A DNA stretch of 64,000 nucleotides. Origin: an uncultured Pseudomonadales bacterium (GTDB lineage Bacteria > Pseudomonadota > Gammaproteobacteria > Pseudomonadales > Cellvibrionaceae). The position numbers and the translations under genes are program-made. Where the stretch lies: the NCBI GenBank assembly GCA_947494095.1, contig CANLTI010000014.1, forward strand, positions 1-64,000. Direction: 5' to 3'. Shown in pieces: positions 26,590 through 37,266 of the stretch. A model generated the notes under the pieces. It was given only the letters and a program-made list of their open reading frames with translations, searched no databases and was not told the origin of the DNA. Within the stretch, counting starts at the first letter, position 1. Each line of letters starts with the position of its first letter.

Positions 26590-26609
26590 GTAACGACTGA
26601 GGAATTAAA

Positions 26610-29528
26610 ATGGCAGAAGTAATCGTAAGTGAACTCGCCAAGTCTGTTGGCACCTCCGTCGAGCGTTTATTAACGCAAATGGGGCAAGCAGGTTTGTCAC
26701 AACAGTCAGCCGATGATGTAGTGTCGGATGATGAAAAACAAAAACTATTAGCGTTCTTGAAAACTATTCACGGTGGCGAGCAAGCTGCTGAGCCTAAGAA
26801 GATCACGCTAAAACGCAAAACCACTTCTACATTAAAAACCGGTAGCGGCTCTAGCCGTAAAACCGTCAATGTTGAAGTGCGTAAAAAACGCACCTATGTT
26901 AAGCGCGATGAGGTCGAGGGTCAGCCCGACGCCGTTGAAGCTGCTGATGTAGGCGAGACGCCCAGCGCTGTAGAACCTGTAGCGCCTAAGGTTGAAGAAA
27001 AAACCACACCCGATGTGGCAGTGCAAACCCCAGAAGTTGAAGCACCAAAAGCAGAGCCAGAAGTGGTCGCTACACCCGTTGTAGAACCTGTGGTAGAGGT
27101 TGTTAAAGCTAAGGTTGAGCCTGTTGCGGAGGTTGTTAAAGCGAAAGTAGAGCCTGTTGCCGTGAAAGCTGAGAAAAAACCAGAACCCGTTGTTGAGGCA
27201 CCTAAAGCCGCAGAAAAAATAGCTGAGCCAAAAGCGGAAAAGCCTGTAGAAGAGAAGCCTAAGCCGGTCAAAAAACGCCAGCCTATTCGTTCAAGCTTTG
27301 TTGATGATGCAGAAATTTTGCGTCAACGCGCTTTGATTCGCCGTAAAGCGCGTGAAGAAGAAGAGCGCTTAGAAGAAGTGCGCAAGCGTGAAAAGCTAGA
27401 AGCCGAAAAACTTAAAGCGGCTGATAAAATTAAAAAGGCTGCCAAGCCCGCGCCTAAAAAGCCGGAAGCACAAGTGGCAACACCTGAAGAGTTAGCCGCT
27501 AAAGTTGAAGCTGAAAAACACAAGCACGGCAAAAAGAAAGTTAAGCCTGAAGAGCCTGTCGAAGAAGAAACCGTTAAAAAGCACAACAAAAAAGCCGGCC
27601 GCGCAATTAAGAAAACCGATACGCCACTGCCTAAAAAAGGCTCGGCAGTATTGAGCTACTTGGATGAAGTGAATGGCGACGAAGATGTAGGTCGCAAGTC
27701 ACGCGGCAAACGTCGTAAAACGATCAAAATCGCCAATAAACATGGCTTCCAAAAGCCTGCGAGTAAGTCTGTGCATGATATCAAAATCCCTGAGATGATC
27801 ACGGTGTCTGAGCTTGCTCAGAGCATGAACGTTAAGGGCGGCGAAGTGGTTAAACACCTCATGAAAATGGGTGTGATGGCGACTGTTAATCAGCCGATCG
27901 AACAAGAAGTGGCACAGTTGATTGTTGAAGAGTTGGGTCACAACGCTGTATTGGTAAGCTCTGACGCGGTAGAAGAAGCCTTCCAAGAAGAAATTATGAA
28001 AGCCAGTGTGGGTGATGAAGTGACGCGCTCGGCTATTGTGACGGTTATGGGCCATGTTGATCACGGTAAAACATCATTACTGGATTACATCCGTAAAGCG
28101 AAGGTTGCCTCTGGCGAAGCTGGCGGTATTACGCAGCACATTGGTGCTTACCGTGTACCCACGAGCCATGGCGAGCTTGCCTTTTTAGATACACCGGGCC
28201 ATGCCGCGTTTACCTCTATGCGTGCCCGTGGCGCACAGTGTACCGATGTTGTGATTTTGGTTGTTGCGGCCGACGATGGTGTAATGCCACAAACAGAAGA
28301 GGCGATTCAGCATGCGAAAGCGGCTGGCGTGCCTATTGTTGTTGCCATTAACAAGTGTGATAAAGAGTCTGCTGACCCTGATCGCGTTAAGAATGAGCTA
28401 GTTGCTAAAGATGTTATCCCTGATGATTGGGGTGGCGATACGCAGTTTATCCAAGTTTCTGCATTGACCGGTGAAGGCGTTGATCAGCTACTTGAAGCGG
28501 TTGCTTTACAGTCAGAAATGCTTGAGCTTAAAGCTGAAATTGGCGTACCGGCACGTGGTGTTGTGATTGAATCGCGTATGGAAAAAGGCCGTGGTGTGGT
28601 AGCGACCATGTTAGTGCAAAGCGGTACTTTACGTACCGGCGATGTATTGCTGGCTGGCCAAAGCTTTGGCCGCGTACGCGCCATGAGCGACGAACGTGGA
28701 CAAGTGGTGAAAGAAGCTGGTCCTTCTACACCGGTTGAGATTTTAGGTTTAGACTCTGTACCACAAGCTGGCGATGAGTTTGGTGTGGTGCCTGACGAGC
28801 GTAAAGCGCGTGAAGTGGCTGAGTTCCGTACCGAAAAAGAACGTCAAGAGCGTTTGGCGCGCCAACAAGCGGCTAAACTCGAAAACATGTTTGCCGGTAT
28901 GGCTGACAACGGCGAGAAGAAAATCTTGCCGGTTGTACTCAAAACCGATGTACGTGGTTCGTTAGAAGCTATTTCGGCGGCCTTGTTGGATATGGGTAAT
29001 GATGAAGTCCAAGTTAACATTGTGGGCGATGGCGTTGGCGGTATTACCGAAAACGATATCAACCTTGCGTTAACATCGGGTGCGATTGTTATTGGCTTTA
29101 ACGTACGTGCTGATGCCAGTGGTCGTAGACTTGCTGAGCGCGAGTCTATCGAGTTGCGTTACTACAGCATTATTTACCAATTGATTGACGAGGTTAAGTC
29201 TGCGCTTAGCGGTATGTTATCGCCTGAGCGTGTTGAAGAAATTGTGGGCATTGCTGATGTTCGCGAAGTCTTCCGCTCACCTAAGTTTGGCCAAGTGGCT
29301 GGCTGTATGGTGACCGAAGGTACAGTACACCGTAATAAGCCTATTCGTGTATTGCGCGACAACGTGGTTATTTTTGAGGGCGAGTTAGAATCACTTCGTC
29401 GCTTTAAAGATGACGTTAACGAAGTGCGCAACGGTACCGAGTGTGGTATTGGTGTTAAAAACTACGACGTTAAAGTCGGAGATCAGATTGAAGTCTTTGA
29501 TGTGAAGGAGGTGGCGCGCGAGCTTTAA
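26610..29528 (+). CDS. infB: Translation initiation factor IF-2
   Basis: A 972-residue translational GTPase that brings fMet-tRNA to the 30S subunit. It has two IF2_N-type modules (residues 1-55 and about 395-445), a long charged Ala/Glu/Lys/Val-rich region between them with imperfect [11 protein letters not shown] repeats, and then the G domain. G1 is GHVDHGKTS (near 481), G3 DTPGHAAF and G4 NKCD. Domains II, III and C2 complete the protein ([22 protein letters not shown]). It is longer than E. coli IF-2 (890 aa), mostly in the linker. In-frame internal starts could give shorter forms as in E. coli. Confidence 0.98.
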   Translation: MAEVIVSELAKSVGTSVERLLTQMGQAGLSQQSADDVVSDDEKQKLLAFLKTIHGGEQAAEPKKITLKRKTTSTLKTGSGSSRKTVNVEVRKKRTYVKRDEVEGQPDAVEAADVGETPSAVEPVAPKVEEKTTPDVAVQTPEVEAPKAEPEVVATPVVEPVVEVVKAKVEPVAEVVKAKVEPVAVKAEKKPEPVVEAPKAAEKIAEPKAEKPVEEKPKPVKKRQPIRSSFVDDAEILRQRALIRRKAREEEERLEEVRKREKLEAEKLKAADKIKKAAKPAPKKPEAQVATPEELAAKVEAEKHKHGKKKVKPEEPVEEETVKKHNKKAGRAIKKTDTPLPKKGSAVLSYLDEVNGDEDVGRKSRGKRRKTIKIANKHGFQKPASKSVHDIKIPEMITVSELAQSMNVKGGEVVKHLMKMGVMATVNQPIEQEVAQLIVEELGHNAVLVSSDAVEEAFQEEIMKASVGDEVTRSAIVTVMGHVDHGKTSLLDYIRKAKVASGEAGGITQHIGAYRVPTSHGELAFLDTPGHAAFTSMRARGAQCTDVVILVVAADDGVMPQTEEAIQHAKAAGVPIVVAINKCDKESADPDRVKNELVAKDVIPDDWGGDTQFIQVSALTGEGVDQLLEAVALQSEMLELKAEIGVPARGVVIESRMEKGRGVVATMLVQSGTLRTGDVLLAGQSFGRVRAMSDERGQVVKEAGPSTPVEILGLDSVPQAGDEFGVVPDERKAREVAEFRTEKERQERLARQQAAKLENMFAGMADNGEKKILPVVLKTDVRGSLEAISAALLDMGNDEVQVNIVGDGVGGITENDINLALTSGAIVIGFNVRADASGRRLAERESIELRYYSIIYQLIDEVKSALSGMLSPERVEEIVGIADVREVFRSPKFGQVAGCMVTEGTVHRNKPIRVLRDNVVIFEGELESLRRFKDDVNEVRNGTECGIGVKNYDVKVGDQIEVFDVKEVAREL

Positions 29529-29544
29529 GCGCGCCCGCTTTTTT
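29505..29544 (+). promoter_or_regulatory. Shine-Dalgarno plus hairpin at the infB-rbfA junction
   Basis: A perfect AAGGAGGT (29505-29512) abuts a 7-bp GC stem (29513-29519 with 29529-29535, GGCGCGC/GCGCGCC) whose loop holds the infB stop codon. CGC and six T follow, then the rbfA ATG at 29547. Folding would bring the Shine-Dalgarno close to the start; the hairpin plus T-tract also has the form of an intrinsic terminator. Confidence 0.6.
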
Positions 29545-29546
29545 AT

Positions 29547-29963
29547 ATGGCAAGAGAATTTACTCGCTCTGACCGTGTTGCCGATGCTGTACAGCGCTTG
29601 CTGTCGCAGATGATCGCAGCCGAAATACGCGACCCACGCGTTGGCATGGTAAATGTCAACGATGTGGATGTCGCACGCGACCTGTCCATCGCAAAAGTGT
29701 ATATCACTGTTGTTGGTGCCACAAAAGAAGAGTGCCAAGAAGCCGCAGCGGTTTTAAACAAAGCGGCTGGCTTTTTGCGCAGCTTAATCAGCAAAGAGCT
29801 CACTATGCGCTCTACGCCTAAGTTGATGTTTTATTACGATAAAACAGCGCACCAAGGTGGCATACTCAGCGGGCTTATTGATAAGGCTGTTGCCGCCGAT
29901 AAAGCTAATCAGGCAGATGATGAGTCGACTGAGCCTGATGACTCAAGCCCGAGAGAGCAATAA
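29547..29963 (+). CDS. rbfA: 30S ribosome-binding factor RbfA
   Basis: A 138-residue cold-shock ribosome maturation factor with a single KH-like fold. Family marks are REFTRSDRVADAVQRLLSQMIAAEIRDPR, VGMVNVNDVDVARDLSIAKVYI and LRSLISKELTMRSTPKLMFYYD. The C-terminal tail is acidic (DDESTEPDDSSPREQ). It sits between infB and truB as in most gammaproteobacteria. There is no Shine-Dalgarno in the 11 bases before the ATG; the only good one is 35 bases upstream, beyond a hairpin. Confidence 0.97.
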   Translation: MAREFTRSDRVADAVQRLLSQMIAAEIRDPRVGMVNVNDVDVARDLSIAKVYITVVGATKEECQEAAAVLNKAAGFLRSLISKELTMRSTPKLMFYYDKTAHQGGILSGLIDKAVAADKANQADDESTEPDDSSPREQ

Positions 29964-29965
29964 CT

Positions 29966-30904
29966 TTGGGACGTCGACGTAAAAATGGCCGTGCAGTGCA
30001 CGGCGTTTTAGTTTTATATAAACCGCAAGGCTTAACATCAAACCAAGCATTACAGCGCGCGCGCTACCAATTTGATGCTAACCGTGCGGGCCATACAGGC
30101 GCACTCGATCCATTGGCTACAGGTGTTTTACCCTTGTGCTTTGGTGAGGCGACTAAATTTTCACAGCACCTTCTCGATGCCGATAAAGCCTACCTGAGCA
30201 CCTTTAAGCTAGGTGTTAATACCTCGACGCTGGACTCTGAAGGCGAAACGCTTGAAGTGCGCGATGCCAGCGTCTTAACCGAGCTGGCTATACGTGATGC
30301 GGTGGCGGCTTTTGTTGGCCCGATTGCACAAGTGCCACCGATGGTTTCTGCGTTAAAATATCAGGGTCAGCCGCTTTATAAGCTGGCGCGCGAAGGTATC
30401 GAGGTCGAGCGCAAAGCGCGTAACATCACAATTTATAGCATTGATGTATTGGCTGTGCGTTTGGGTGAGATTGCCGAGGTCGATGTGAATGTTAAGTGCA
30501 GTAAAGGCACTTACATTAGAAGCCTTGCACAAGATATTGGTGAAAAGCTCGGTGTTGGTGGGCATGTGAGTGCATTGCACCGCAGTCAAGCGGGCCCCTT
30601 CGTAGAAGCCGATATGATCACGATTGAAGCCTTAGAGGCCAAGCGTGAAGGCGGCGGTCCTGAGCTGTTAGATGAGCTATTGGCACCAGTAGATGCCACT
30701 ATTGCCGATATCCCCGAAACAACTATTGACGCCAATACAGCGCACTACTTTTGTATGGGTCAAGCGGTGATGGATAACAAGGTCTATCAAGTCGCTGAGC
30801 AAGGTGATAAAGTGCGTGTTCGCCATGAAAATGGCCAATTTTTAGGCGTTGCAGAAGTTACCGATGACGCGCGTTTAGCGCCCAAGCGTTTAGTGGTTTA
30901 TTAG
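29966..30904 (+). CDS. truB: tRNA pseudouridine(55) synthase TruB
   Basis: A 312-residue enzyme that makes pseudouridine 55 in the T-loop of tRNAs. The start is TTG at 29966, two bases after the rbfA stop, giving MGRRRKNGRAVHGVLVLYKPQG. The catalytic aspartate lies in HTGALDPLATGVLPLCFGEATKF; KCSKGTYIRSLAQDIGEKLG and the C-terminal PUA-like region complete the family pattern. Length is close to E. coli (314 aa). Confidence 0.97.
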   Translation: MGRRRKNGRAVHGVLVLYKPQGLTSNQALQRARYQFDANRAGHTGALDPLATGVLPLCFGEATKFSQHLLDADKAYLSTFKLGVNTSTLDSEGETLEVRDASVLTELAIRDAVAAFVGPIAQVPPMVSALKYQGQPLYKLAREGIEVERKARNITIYSIDVLAVRLGEIAEVDVNVKCSKGTYIRSLAQDIGEKLGVGGHVSALHRSQAGPFVEADMITIEALEAKREGGGPELLDELLAPVDATIADIPETTIDANTAHYFCMGQAVMDNKVYQVAEQGDKVRVRHENGQFLGVAEVTDDARLAPKRLVVY

Positions 30905-31164
30905 CCGGCACAGTGTTTGTGTTGTGCTAACTGTTTAGTGATGGCTTATTGCGAGCACTGTACTAAGCTTCTGTTTTGATTGAGCCCTGTCATTTAAGGG
31001 GTCGTCGCGTTTTTGTTAGTGGCCTTAAACTGCCGTTATGCGGTGTGTGAGTTACGCTAACAAACCGACCTGACTGTCGATATGCACGGTCAGGCCGCGT
31101 ATTTCCTGTTGGCTTTGTTAAGTTAACAGGTGCATATTCTACTTTAAATTAAGAGGAAATGACT
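30905..31164 (+). promoter_or_regulatory. rpsO leader with two hairpins
   Basis: A 260-bp non-coding leader. It contains a strong stem (CCTGAC.GT ... AC.GTCAGG, about 31067-31093) and a second inverted repeat (CCTGTT ... AACAGG, about 31107-31132) just before the ribosome site. S15 represses its own translation through leader structure in other bacteria; the fold here is only suggestive. Confidence 0.4.
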
Positions 31165-31434
31165 ATGGCACTCAGTGCTCAAGAAAAAGCAGCAATCGTT
31201 AAAGAACACCAACAAGCCGAAGGTGATACTGGTTCACCAGAAGTACAAGTGGCTCTTCTAACAGTAAACATCAATAAGCTTCAAGGTCACTTTGCTGACA
31301 ACAAGCAAGATCACCATTCACGTCGTGGTTTGATCCGCATGGTAAACCAACGTCGTAAATTGTTGGATTATTTGAAGTCTAAAGATGCCAGCCGCTACTC
31401 AGCATTGATCAAGAAACTTGGTCTACGTCGCTAG
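31165..31434 (+). CDS. rpsO: 30S ribosomal protein S15
   Basis: An 89-residue primary 16S rRNA-binding protein, exactly the E. coli length from ATG 31165 ([14 protein letters not shown]). GAGG lies eight bases upstream; the in-frame ATG at 31159 is too close to it. Conserved features are [14 protein letters not shown], the HHSRRGL RNA-binding loop and RRKLLDYLK. It stands between truB and pnp as in E. coli. Confidence 0.98.
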   Translation: MALSAQEKAAIVKEHQQAEGDTGSPEVQVALLTVNINKLQGHFADNKQDHHSRRGLIRMVNQRRKLLDYLKSKDASRYSALIKKLGLRR

Positions 31435-31447
31435 GTTAGCAGCCATT

Positions 31448-31476
31448 AAAAGTGCCCGCATTGCGGGCACTTTTTT
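31448..31476 (+). terminator. rpsO terminator
   Basis: AAAGTGCCCGCA/TGCGGGCAC stem followed by six T, 14 bases after the rpsO stop. Confidence 0.92.
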
Positions 31477-31970
31477 GTCTATTGATGGGTTGTTTTGCTG
31501 TAATTTATTGAGATAACTTAGGTGGTGCCGTAATACTTTGATGAGTTAAACGCAGCTTGTAGCGCGTAAATCAAGGTATTAACACGTCAAATCGCTCAGA
31601 TATTGAGTGAAAAGAAGCGTAAAGGACGTTATAAAGCAAGCGTGCAGTATCGATGAGCATGCTAGCGTTTTGTCGCTAACCTAAATTGTTAACACATAAG
31701 CCTGAGCCTTTGGTGCTGGGTTTTACGGCCAGTGTTTAGATACTGGTTTTAATACTGAGCTGTGATATTGGGTTTAGGCTTAAGCGCATTTTTACCAAAG
31801 TACGTTTTTAGTTAGAGTACGTTTTTATTGTAGTCAGCTCGGCCCGGCCGGCCAAAGCTGGTCATGCCGTAGGGCTAATAGGGTCAGGTCGTGCGGTACA
31901 TTAGGCTGTCAACGACCATAAAAATGGCCATACAAAAACCGTTTGATACGAATAAATAAAGGATAAAAAA
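31477..31970. other. pnp leader region, gene-free
   Basis: Almost 500 bp without a supported gene. It presumably contains the pnp promoter and the RNase III/PNPase autoregulatory leader known in enterobacteria. I see no single convincing long stem; a GC-rich GGCCCGGCCGGCC patch lies near 31841. Two AGTACGTTTTTA-like units lie near 31800-31830. Confidence 0.5.
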
Positions 31971-34100
31971 GTGAATCCTGTAATTAAGCAATTCCAATAC
32001 GGTGACAGCACCGTAACATTAGAAACTGGCCGTATTGCACGTCAGGCTACCGGTGCCGTATTAGCAAGCATTGGCGAAACACGCGTTTTATGTACTGTTG
32101 TAGGTGCTAAAACAGCAAAAGCGGGCCAAGACTTCTTCCCGTTATCTGTCCATTATCAAGAAAAAGCCTACGCAGCGGGTAAGATCCCGGGTGGCTTTTT
32201 TAAACGTGAAGCACGTCCAAGCGAAAAAGAGACATTAACCTCACGCTTGATTGACCGTCCTATCCGTCCATTATTTCCTAAAGGCTTCTTAAATGAAGTG
32301 CAGGTTATTTGTACCGTTATTTCGGCTGAAAAAAATGTAGACCCCGATATTTGCGCCATGATTGGTGTATCGGCAGCCTTATCAATCTCAGGCATTCCGT
32401 TTAAAGGCCCTATTGGTGCGGCGCGTGTAGCTTACACCCAAGATGGCGGTTACTCGCTCAACCCTACTTATTCGGCTTTGGCTGAATCTGAGTTGGATAT
32501 GGTTGTTGCTGGGACTCAAGATGCTGTGCTTATGGTGGAATCTGAAGCGAATGAGCTTCCAGAAGATATCATGTTAGGTGCCGTACTTTATGCTCACCAA
32601 GAAATGCAAGCTATTGTAAGCGCTGTTAATGAGCTCGTTAAAGATGCGGGCAAACCGCGTTGGGAATGGGCCGCCGAAGAAATTAACACGGCACTTTTCA
32701 CTAAAATTCAAGACGCTTTTGCCGAGCCTGTATCAGCGGCTTACCAAATTACCGACAAAGCTGAGCGCTATACTCGCTTAGGTGAATTGCGTAGCCAAGC
32801 GGTCAGTGAATTAGCCTTAGAAGACGGCGATATTGATGCAGACGCAGTGAGTGGCTTATTTGCTAAATTAGAGAAAGCCACCGTGCGCAATGCTGTGGTT
32901 GAAGGCAAGCCACGTATTGATGGTCGCGACAACAAAACCGTACGCGGTTTGCAAGTTGAAGTGGGCGTATTGCCAACTGCACATGGTTCAGCACTATTTA
33001 CCCGTGGTGAAACTCAGGCCTTGGTTGTTTCAACCTTAGGTTCTGCACGCGATGCGCAAACCATCGATGCTTTGCACGGCGAGCGTAAAGACAACTTTAT
33101 GTTGCATTACAACTTCCCTCCTTATTCTGTCGGTGAATGTGGCCGTATGGGCGCCACTGGCCGTCGTGAAATTGGCCATGGTCGTTTAGCGCGTCGCGGT
33201 GTGGCAGCTATGTTGCCCTCTGCTGATGACTTTCCTTACACTATTCGTGTGGTCAGTGAAATTACAGAATCGAATGGTTCTAGCTCGATGGCGTCTGTGT
33301 GTGGTGCTAGCTTGGCATTAATGGATGCGGGTGTACCTCTTAAAGCACCTGTTGCCGGTATTGCGATGGGCTTGATCAAAGAGGGCGACAAGTTCGCTGT
33401 TCTTACTGATATTTTGGGCGATGAAGATCACCTTGGCGATATGGATTTCAAAGTAGCTGGTACTGCCGATGGTATTACTGCGTTACAAATGGATATCAAA
33501 ATCGAAGGTATCACCGAAGAAATTATGGATATCGCGCTTGAGCAAGCATTAAGTGCGCGTTTACATATTCTTGCTGAGATGAACAAGGTTATTGCAGCGC
33601 CACGCAAGGATCTTTCTGATTCTGCGCCGCAATATCACACCATGAAAGTTGATTCTGACAAGATTCGCGACATCATCGGTAAAGGCGGCGCAACCATTCG
33701 TGCGCTAACCGAAGAAACCGGTGCAAGCATCGATATCGAAGACGACGGCACGGTTAAAATCTATGCCTCTGACGGCGAAGGTTTAAAAGCTGCTATCGAG
33801 CGCATTGAAGCAATTACAGCAGAAGCTGAAATTGGCGCGACTTACGAAGGTAAAGTTGTACGCATTGTAGACTTTGGTGCGTTTATTAACTTTTTACCGG
33901 GTAAAGATGGCCTTGTGCACATTTCGCAAATTGCCCACGAGCGCGTTAACGCGGTATCTGATTACTTAGAAGAAGGCCAAATGGTCAAAGTTAAGTGTTT
34001 AGATGTTGATAACCGTGGCCGCATTAAGCTTTCTATTAAAGAAACCTTACCTGCGCCAGCGCCTAAAGAAGAAGCACCTGCCGAAAACGCTGGTGAATAA
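31971..34100 (+). CDS. pnp: Polyribonucleotide nucleotidyltransferase (PNPase)
   Basis: A 709-residue phosphorolytic 3'-5' exoribonuclease, part of the degradosome. GTG start at 31971 with AAGGA nine bases upstream. Two RNase PH domains (about 12-145 and 325-460; [27 protein letters not shown] and [12 protein letters not shown]) flank the helical domain. The second RNase PH domain has [19 protein letters not shown] and [15 protein letters not shown] with metal-binding aspartates. Then come a KH domain (about 555-615, [15 protein letters not shown]) and an S1 domain (about 622-690). The tail [10 protein letters not shown] is typical. Confidence 0.98.
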   Translation: MNPVIKQFQYGDSTVTLETGRIARQATGAVLASIGETRVLCTVVGAKTAKAGQDFFPLSVHYQEKAYAAGKIPGGFFKREARPSEKETLTSRLIDRPIRPLFPKGFLNEVQVICTVISAEKNVDPDICAMIGVSAALSISGIPFKGPIGAARVAYTQDGGYSLNPTYSALAESELDMVVAGTQDAVLMVESEANELPEDIMLGAVLYAHQEMQAIVSAVNELVKDAGKPRWEWAAEEINTALFTKIQDAFAEPVSAAYQITDKAERYTRLGELRSQAVSELALEDGDIDADAVSGLFAKLEKATVRNAVVEGKPRIDGRDNKTVRGLQVEVGVLPTAHGSALFTRGETQALVVSTLGSARDAQTIDALHGERKDNFMLHYNFPPYSVGECGRMGATGRREIGHGRLARRGVAAMLPSADDFPYTIRVVSEITESNGSSSMASVCGASLALMDAGVPLKAPVAGIAMGLIKEGDKFAVLTDILGDEDHLGDMDFKVAGTADGITALQMDIKIEGITEEIMDIALEQALSARLHILAEMNKVIAAPRKDLSDSAPQYHTMKVDSDKIRDIIGKGGATIRALTEETGASIDIEDDGTVKIYASDGEGLKAAIERIEAITAEAEIGATYEGKVVRIVDFGAFINFLPGKDGLVHISQIAHERVNAVSDYLEEGQMVKVKCLDVDNRGRIKLSIKETLPAPAPKEEAPAENAGE

Positions 34101-34122
34101 GCTTTTTAGCGATTAGCTGTTT

Positions 34123-34153
34123 AAAAATCCCACGCTTTAGTGGGATTTTTTTT
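34123..34153 (+). terminator. pnp terminator (possibly bidirectional)
   Basis: AAAAATCCCA / TGGGATTTTTTTT hairpin 23 bases after pnp. The A-run on the left means it could also stop the convergent priA transcript. Confidence 0.92.
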
Positions 34154-34188
34154 GCCTAAAATTCTCCCTAGTTACGACATTTTTTTGA

Positions 34189-36423
34189 TTAACCCATATC
34201 TTGTGGGTCAACATCAATAGACCAGCGCACACGCTTGCTCAGGGGGAGTTTATCGACCTCTAATATTAATGTTTTTAATAGCTGGCTGCGCGCCTGACGA
34301 TTACTAAATTGCAGTTGCAATTGAAAACGAAAGCGATCATTGCGTCGCTCCATAAAGGCTGGAATAGGGCCTAAATAGCTGCAGTTATCGCTCGGCGGCA
34401 TAATGTCGCGTGCGAGTTGTGCCGCGTGTGTGAGTAGGCTGCGCGCGCTGTCAGGGTGTTTTGCCTCTGCACGCAATAGCGCCATAAAGCTAAAGGGCGG
34501 CATGAGGCTTTGCTTGCGCTGTGCTAGCAAGCTCTGGGCGAAGTTGTGATAGCCCTCGGTGACGAGTTGTTCGAGCATTGGGTGCTCTGGGCGGTAGCTT
34601 TGTATTAGTACTGTGCCGGGCTTTTCTTCGCGCCCTGCACGGCCTGCCACTTGCACAATTAATTGCCCCATGCGCTCAATACCGCGAAAGTCTCCGCTCA
34701 TTAAACCTTGATCGGTATCGACAATCACAACCAGTGTCACATTCGGGAAGTGATGGCCTTTGGCGAGCATTTGAGTGCCAACCAATAAGCACGGCTTGCC
34801 CTCATTAAGTTGGGTGGTGAGCTCTGCCATGGCATTTTTGCGCTGCATAGAGTCTTGGTCTACACGAATCACCTCGTGTTGGCTGAAGCTCGTTTGTAGC
34901 ATATCTTCGGCGCGCTCTGTGCCTTGGCCTAGCGCTGTGAGTGCGGGGTTGTAGCAGCTGGGGCACTGGCTGGGTGTATGGCTTTGATTGCCGCAATGAT
35001 GGCAGTGTAATTTGCGTGGCTTGCTGTGCAGTGTCATGCGGGCATCGCAAAACTTACACGCCGCAGACCAGCCGCAACTTTGGCAAATATACGAGGGGGC
35101 AAAACCTCGGCGGTTGATAAATACAAGCGCTTGCTCACCGCGCTCAACGGTGGCGCCAATGGCATCGAGGCTGGCCTGAGCAATGCCGCAATGTTGGGTT
35201 TGTTTGCGCATATCAATGCGCTGCACGGTGGGTGCGCTGGCGCTACCTGCACGTTCGGTGATACGCAGATGCTGATAGCGACCATTCAGTGCGTTATACA
35301 GTGATTCGAGTGACGGCGTAGCAGAGCCTATGAGTAAAGGGATGTTGTTGTGCTTTGCGCGTACAATGGCCAGGTCGCGTGCGTTATAGCGCAAGCCCTC
35401 TTGTTGCTTAAAAGAGGCGTCGTGCTCTTCATCAACAATAATAATGCCTAAATGCGGCGCCGGTGCAAATACTGCGAGCCGTGTACCAATAATAATGCGG
35501 GCTTGGCCTGTTTGTGCCGCGTGCCAGTTTTCGAGCCGAGCACCCTTGGCGACGCTTGAATGCAGCTGGGTAATGGGCACGGCAAAGCGTGCGGCAAAGC
35601 GTGCGACCGTTTGCGGTGTTAGGCCTATCTCGGGGACCAGCACTAAGGCTTGTTGGCCGGCTTGTAATACATGCTCAATCGCGTGTAGATAAACTTCTGT
35701 TTTGCCACTGCCGGTAATGCCCTCGAGTAAATTGCATTCAAAGGCATCAAATGTGAGCGCATTAAAGGCGGCCTGCTGCTCGGTATTAAGTGTACGGGGG
35801 GGCTCTTTAAGAATGGCGTGTGTTGATGGCGTATTAGCTGCGGCAGGGTTAGTTTGTTGGAAGCTCTCGGCAAGGTCCTTTTTATGCAATTGCCTAAGCG
35901 CAGGTTTATCAATATTTAAGGCACCAAGCGCAGGTTCGGTAATAGGTGACTGCGCTAACAGCGCTTGCCAAGCGCTTTGCTGTTTGGGGCTGCGCTTGAA
36001 ATTGCTGGCATTTAGCCCCTTGCCTTTGGTGGTGAGCTGCCAGTAGGTGGTTTGCGGCAATATGCCGTCGCTTGCGCGTAGTTTTTGCGGCAGCGCACTC
36101 ATCATTACCTCACCGAGTGGATGCTGATAGTAGTCGGCGGCAAATTGGCATAGGGCGAGTACATCGCCGGTAATGATGGGGGCGTTATCGAGTACTTTGT
36201 TGGCAGGCTTGAGCTTGTGAATAGGGTAGGTCGAGTGATTGCTGATGCTCAGTAAGATGCCCACCAAGGTTTGTTTGCCAAATGGAACCTCTAAGCGCAC
36301 GCCAGGGCGCAGTGCTTTGCGCCCGTCAATACTGAGGTTAGCCGGTGCTAAGTATTCAAAGTGGCGATACAGCGGCGTGGGTAATGCTAAGGTCAAAACT
36401 AGGGGTTGATCGGGTATTATCAA
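34189..36423 (-). CDS. priA: Primosomal protein N' (PriA helicase)
   Basis: A 744-residue 3'-5' DNA helicase that restarts stalled replication forks. The N-terminal DNA-binding domain (RHFEYLAP, GVRLEVPFGKQTLVGIL) is followed by Walker A (GITGSGKTEVYL, near 240), the DEEH box (IIVDEEHDASFKQQEGLRYNARD) and a zinc-binding insertion with paired cysteines (CQSCGWSAACKFCDARM, CHHCGNQS, CPSC). The helicase C lobe includes GTQMLAKGHHFPNVTLV and QVAGRAGR. The start is TTG at 36423 with TAGGA upstream. It is divergent from rpmE, as in E. coli. Confidence 0.97.
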   Translation of the reverse strand: MIIPDQPLVLTLALPTPLYRHFEYLAPANLSIDGRKALRPGVRLEVPFGKQTLVGILLSISNHSTYPIHKLKPANKVLDNAPIITGDVLALCQFAADYYQHPLGEVMMSALPQKLRASDGILPQTTYWQLTTKGKGLNASNFKRSPKQQSAWQALLAQSPITEPALGALNIDKPALRQLHKKDLAESFQQTNPAAANTPSTHAILKEPPRTLNTEQQAAFNALTFDAFECNLLEGITGSGKTEVYLHAIEHVLQAGQQALVLVPEIGLTPQTVARFAARFAVPITQLHSSVAKGARLENWHAAQTGQARIIIGTRLAVFAPAPHLGIIIVDEEHDASFKQQEGLRYNARDLAIVRAKHNNIPLLIGSATPSLESLYNALNGRYQHLRITERAGSASAPTVQRIDMRKQTQHCGIAQASLDAIGATVERGEQALVFINRRGFAPSYICQSCGWSAACKFCDARMTLHSKPRKLHCHHCGNQSHTPSQCPSCYNPALTALGQGTERAEDMLQTSFSQHEVIRVDQDSMQRKNAMAELTTQLNEGKPCLLVGTQMLAKGHHFPNVTLVVIVDTDQGLMSGDFRGIERMGQLIVQVAGRAGREEKPGTVLIQSYRPEHPMLEQLVTEGYHNFAQSLLAQRKQSLMPPFSFMALLRAEAKHPDSARSLLTHAAQLARDIMPPSDNCSYLGPIPAFMERRNDRFRFQLQLQFSNRQARSQLLKTLILEVDKLPLSKRVRWSIDVDPQDMG

Positions 36424-36597
36424 GGTTTTAGGTCCTAGTTGAATTTAAAGACTTTGCTTAGGGTGAGCGTTCTGCTAATATTCGCGCTCGATTTTAAGCC
36501 CCTTTCACTAATTGTGCGGTACTTGGCTTTATGCATTAGATAGAATAATGCAATTTTAAGATCAAGTGGCGGCACATAATATAACCGAGGCAATACC

Positions 36598-36810
36598 ATG
36601 CAAGCAGATATTCAACCTAAATACGGCGTAATGGTCGCAACTTGTAGTTGTGGCAACGTAATCGATACTCGCTCAACAATGGCTAAAGAAATTACGTTAG
36701 ACGTTTGTTCTGAGTGTCATCCTTTTTATACCGGTAAGCAAAAATCTGCTGATACCGGTGGCCGTATCGATAAGTTCAAGAAGCGTTTCGCAGGTCGTCG
36801 CGCTAGCTAA
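36598..36810 (+). CDS. rpmE: 50S ribosomal protein L31
   Basis: A 70-residue zinc-binding (C+) L31. The cysteines are in CSCGN (residues 17-19) and [13 protein letters not shown] (37-40). The second half [16 protein letters not shown] is typical. GAGG lies seven bases before ATG 36598. Zinc-free L31 paralogues are usually Zur-regulated, but none is in this window. Confidence 0.97.
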   Translation: MQADIQPKYGVMVATCSCGNVIDTRSTMAKEITLDVCSECHPFYTGKQKSADTGGRIDKFKKRFAGRRAS

Positions 36811-36903
36811 TAATCGGCTCTTTGAGTTGTATTCTATTAGTGTCTTTGCTGCTTAGCGCCTAAACCTTATTATAAAATAAGTGTAATAGCGCTAAAGCAC
36901 CCA

Positions 36904-36931
36904 AAACCCCAGCATTGCTGGGGTTTTTTTT
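36904..36931 (+). terminator. rpmE terminator
   Basis: AACCCCAGCA/TGCTGGGGTT stem with eight T. Confidence 0.92.
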
Positions 36932-37007
36932 GCCTGCTATTTGGCTTGTCGACGGCTTTTGCGGTTGGCTTAAAGGGTGTTGAGGGTGGTGTTAAGGATA
37001 AAAAAAC

Positions 37008-37169
37008 GTAACTATTCAGCCGAACAACCCCCCCCCTCTTAACAGGGTGCTGATGGGTTATTTTCTGGGCATTTAAGCGCCGGGAGCGCTTATATAGTGA
37101 CCATGGATGGCTTGAGCGGCCCAGCAAATGATTCATTAGCGCCCGATTTCCGCACCTCTGAATAGTTAC
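37008..37169 (-). mobile_element. IS66-type MITE, copy 4 (short form)
   Basis: A 162-bp element in reverse orientation with both ends intact: GTAACTATTCAG at the left and CTGAATAGTTAC at the right. The short form lacks the GACTTTG/CAAAGTC and CCCC/GGGG hairpin modules. Flanks read AAAAAAC on both sides, a possible 7-bp target duplication, though low complexity. A run of nine C lies near the left end. Confidence 0.88.
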
Positions 37170-37266
37170 AAAAAACTTGCTCAATATATTTACATGTAAT
37201 AATGTAAGGTGGTGTTGATGAGCTTTTCGGCTTGTACGCTACTTATTATTAATCTGAGGGATAGAT

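Noticed and set aside
26921-27271. Long minus-strand frames inside infB, nusA and hrpB
   Set aside because: They are antisense shadows of strongly conserved genes, with low-complexity Ser/Thr/Ala products caused by the codon bias of the real gene.
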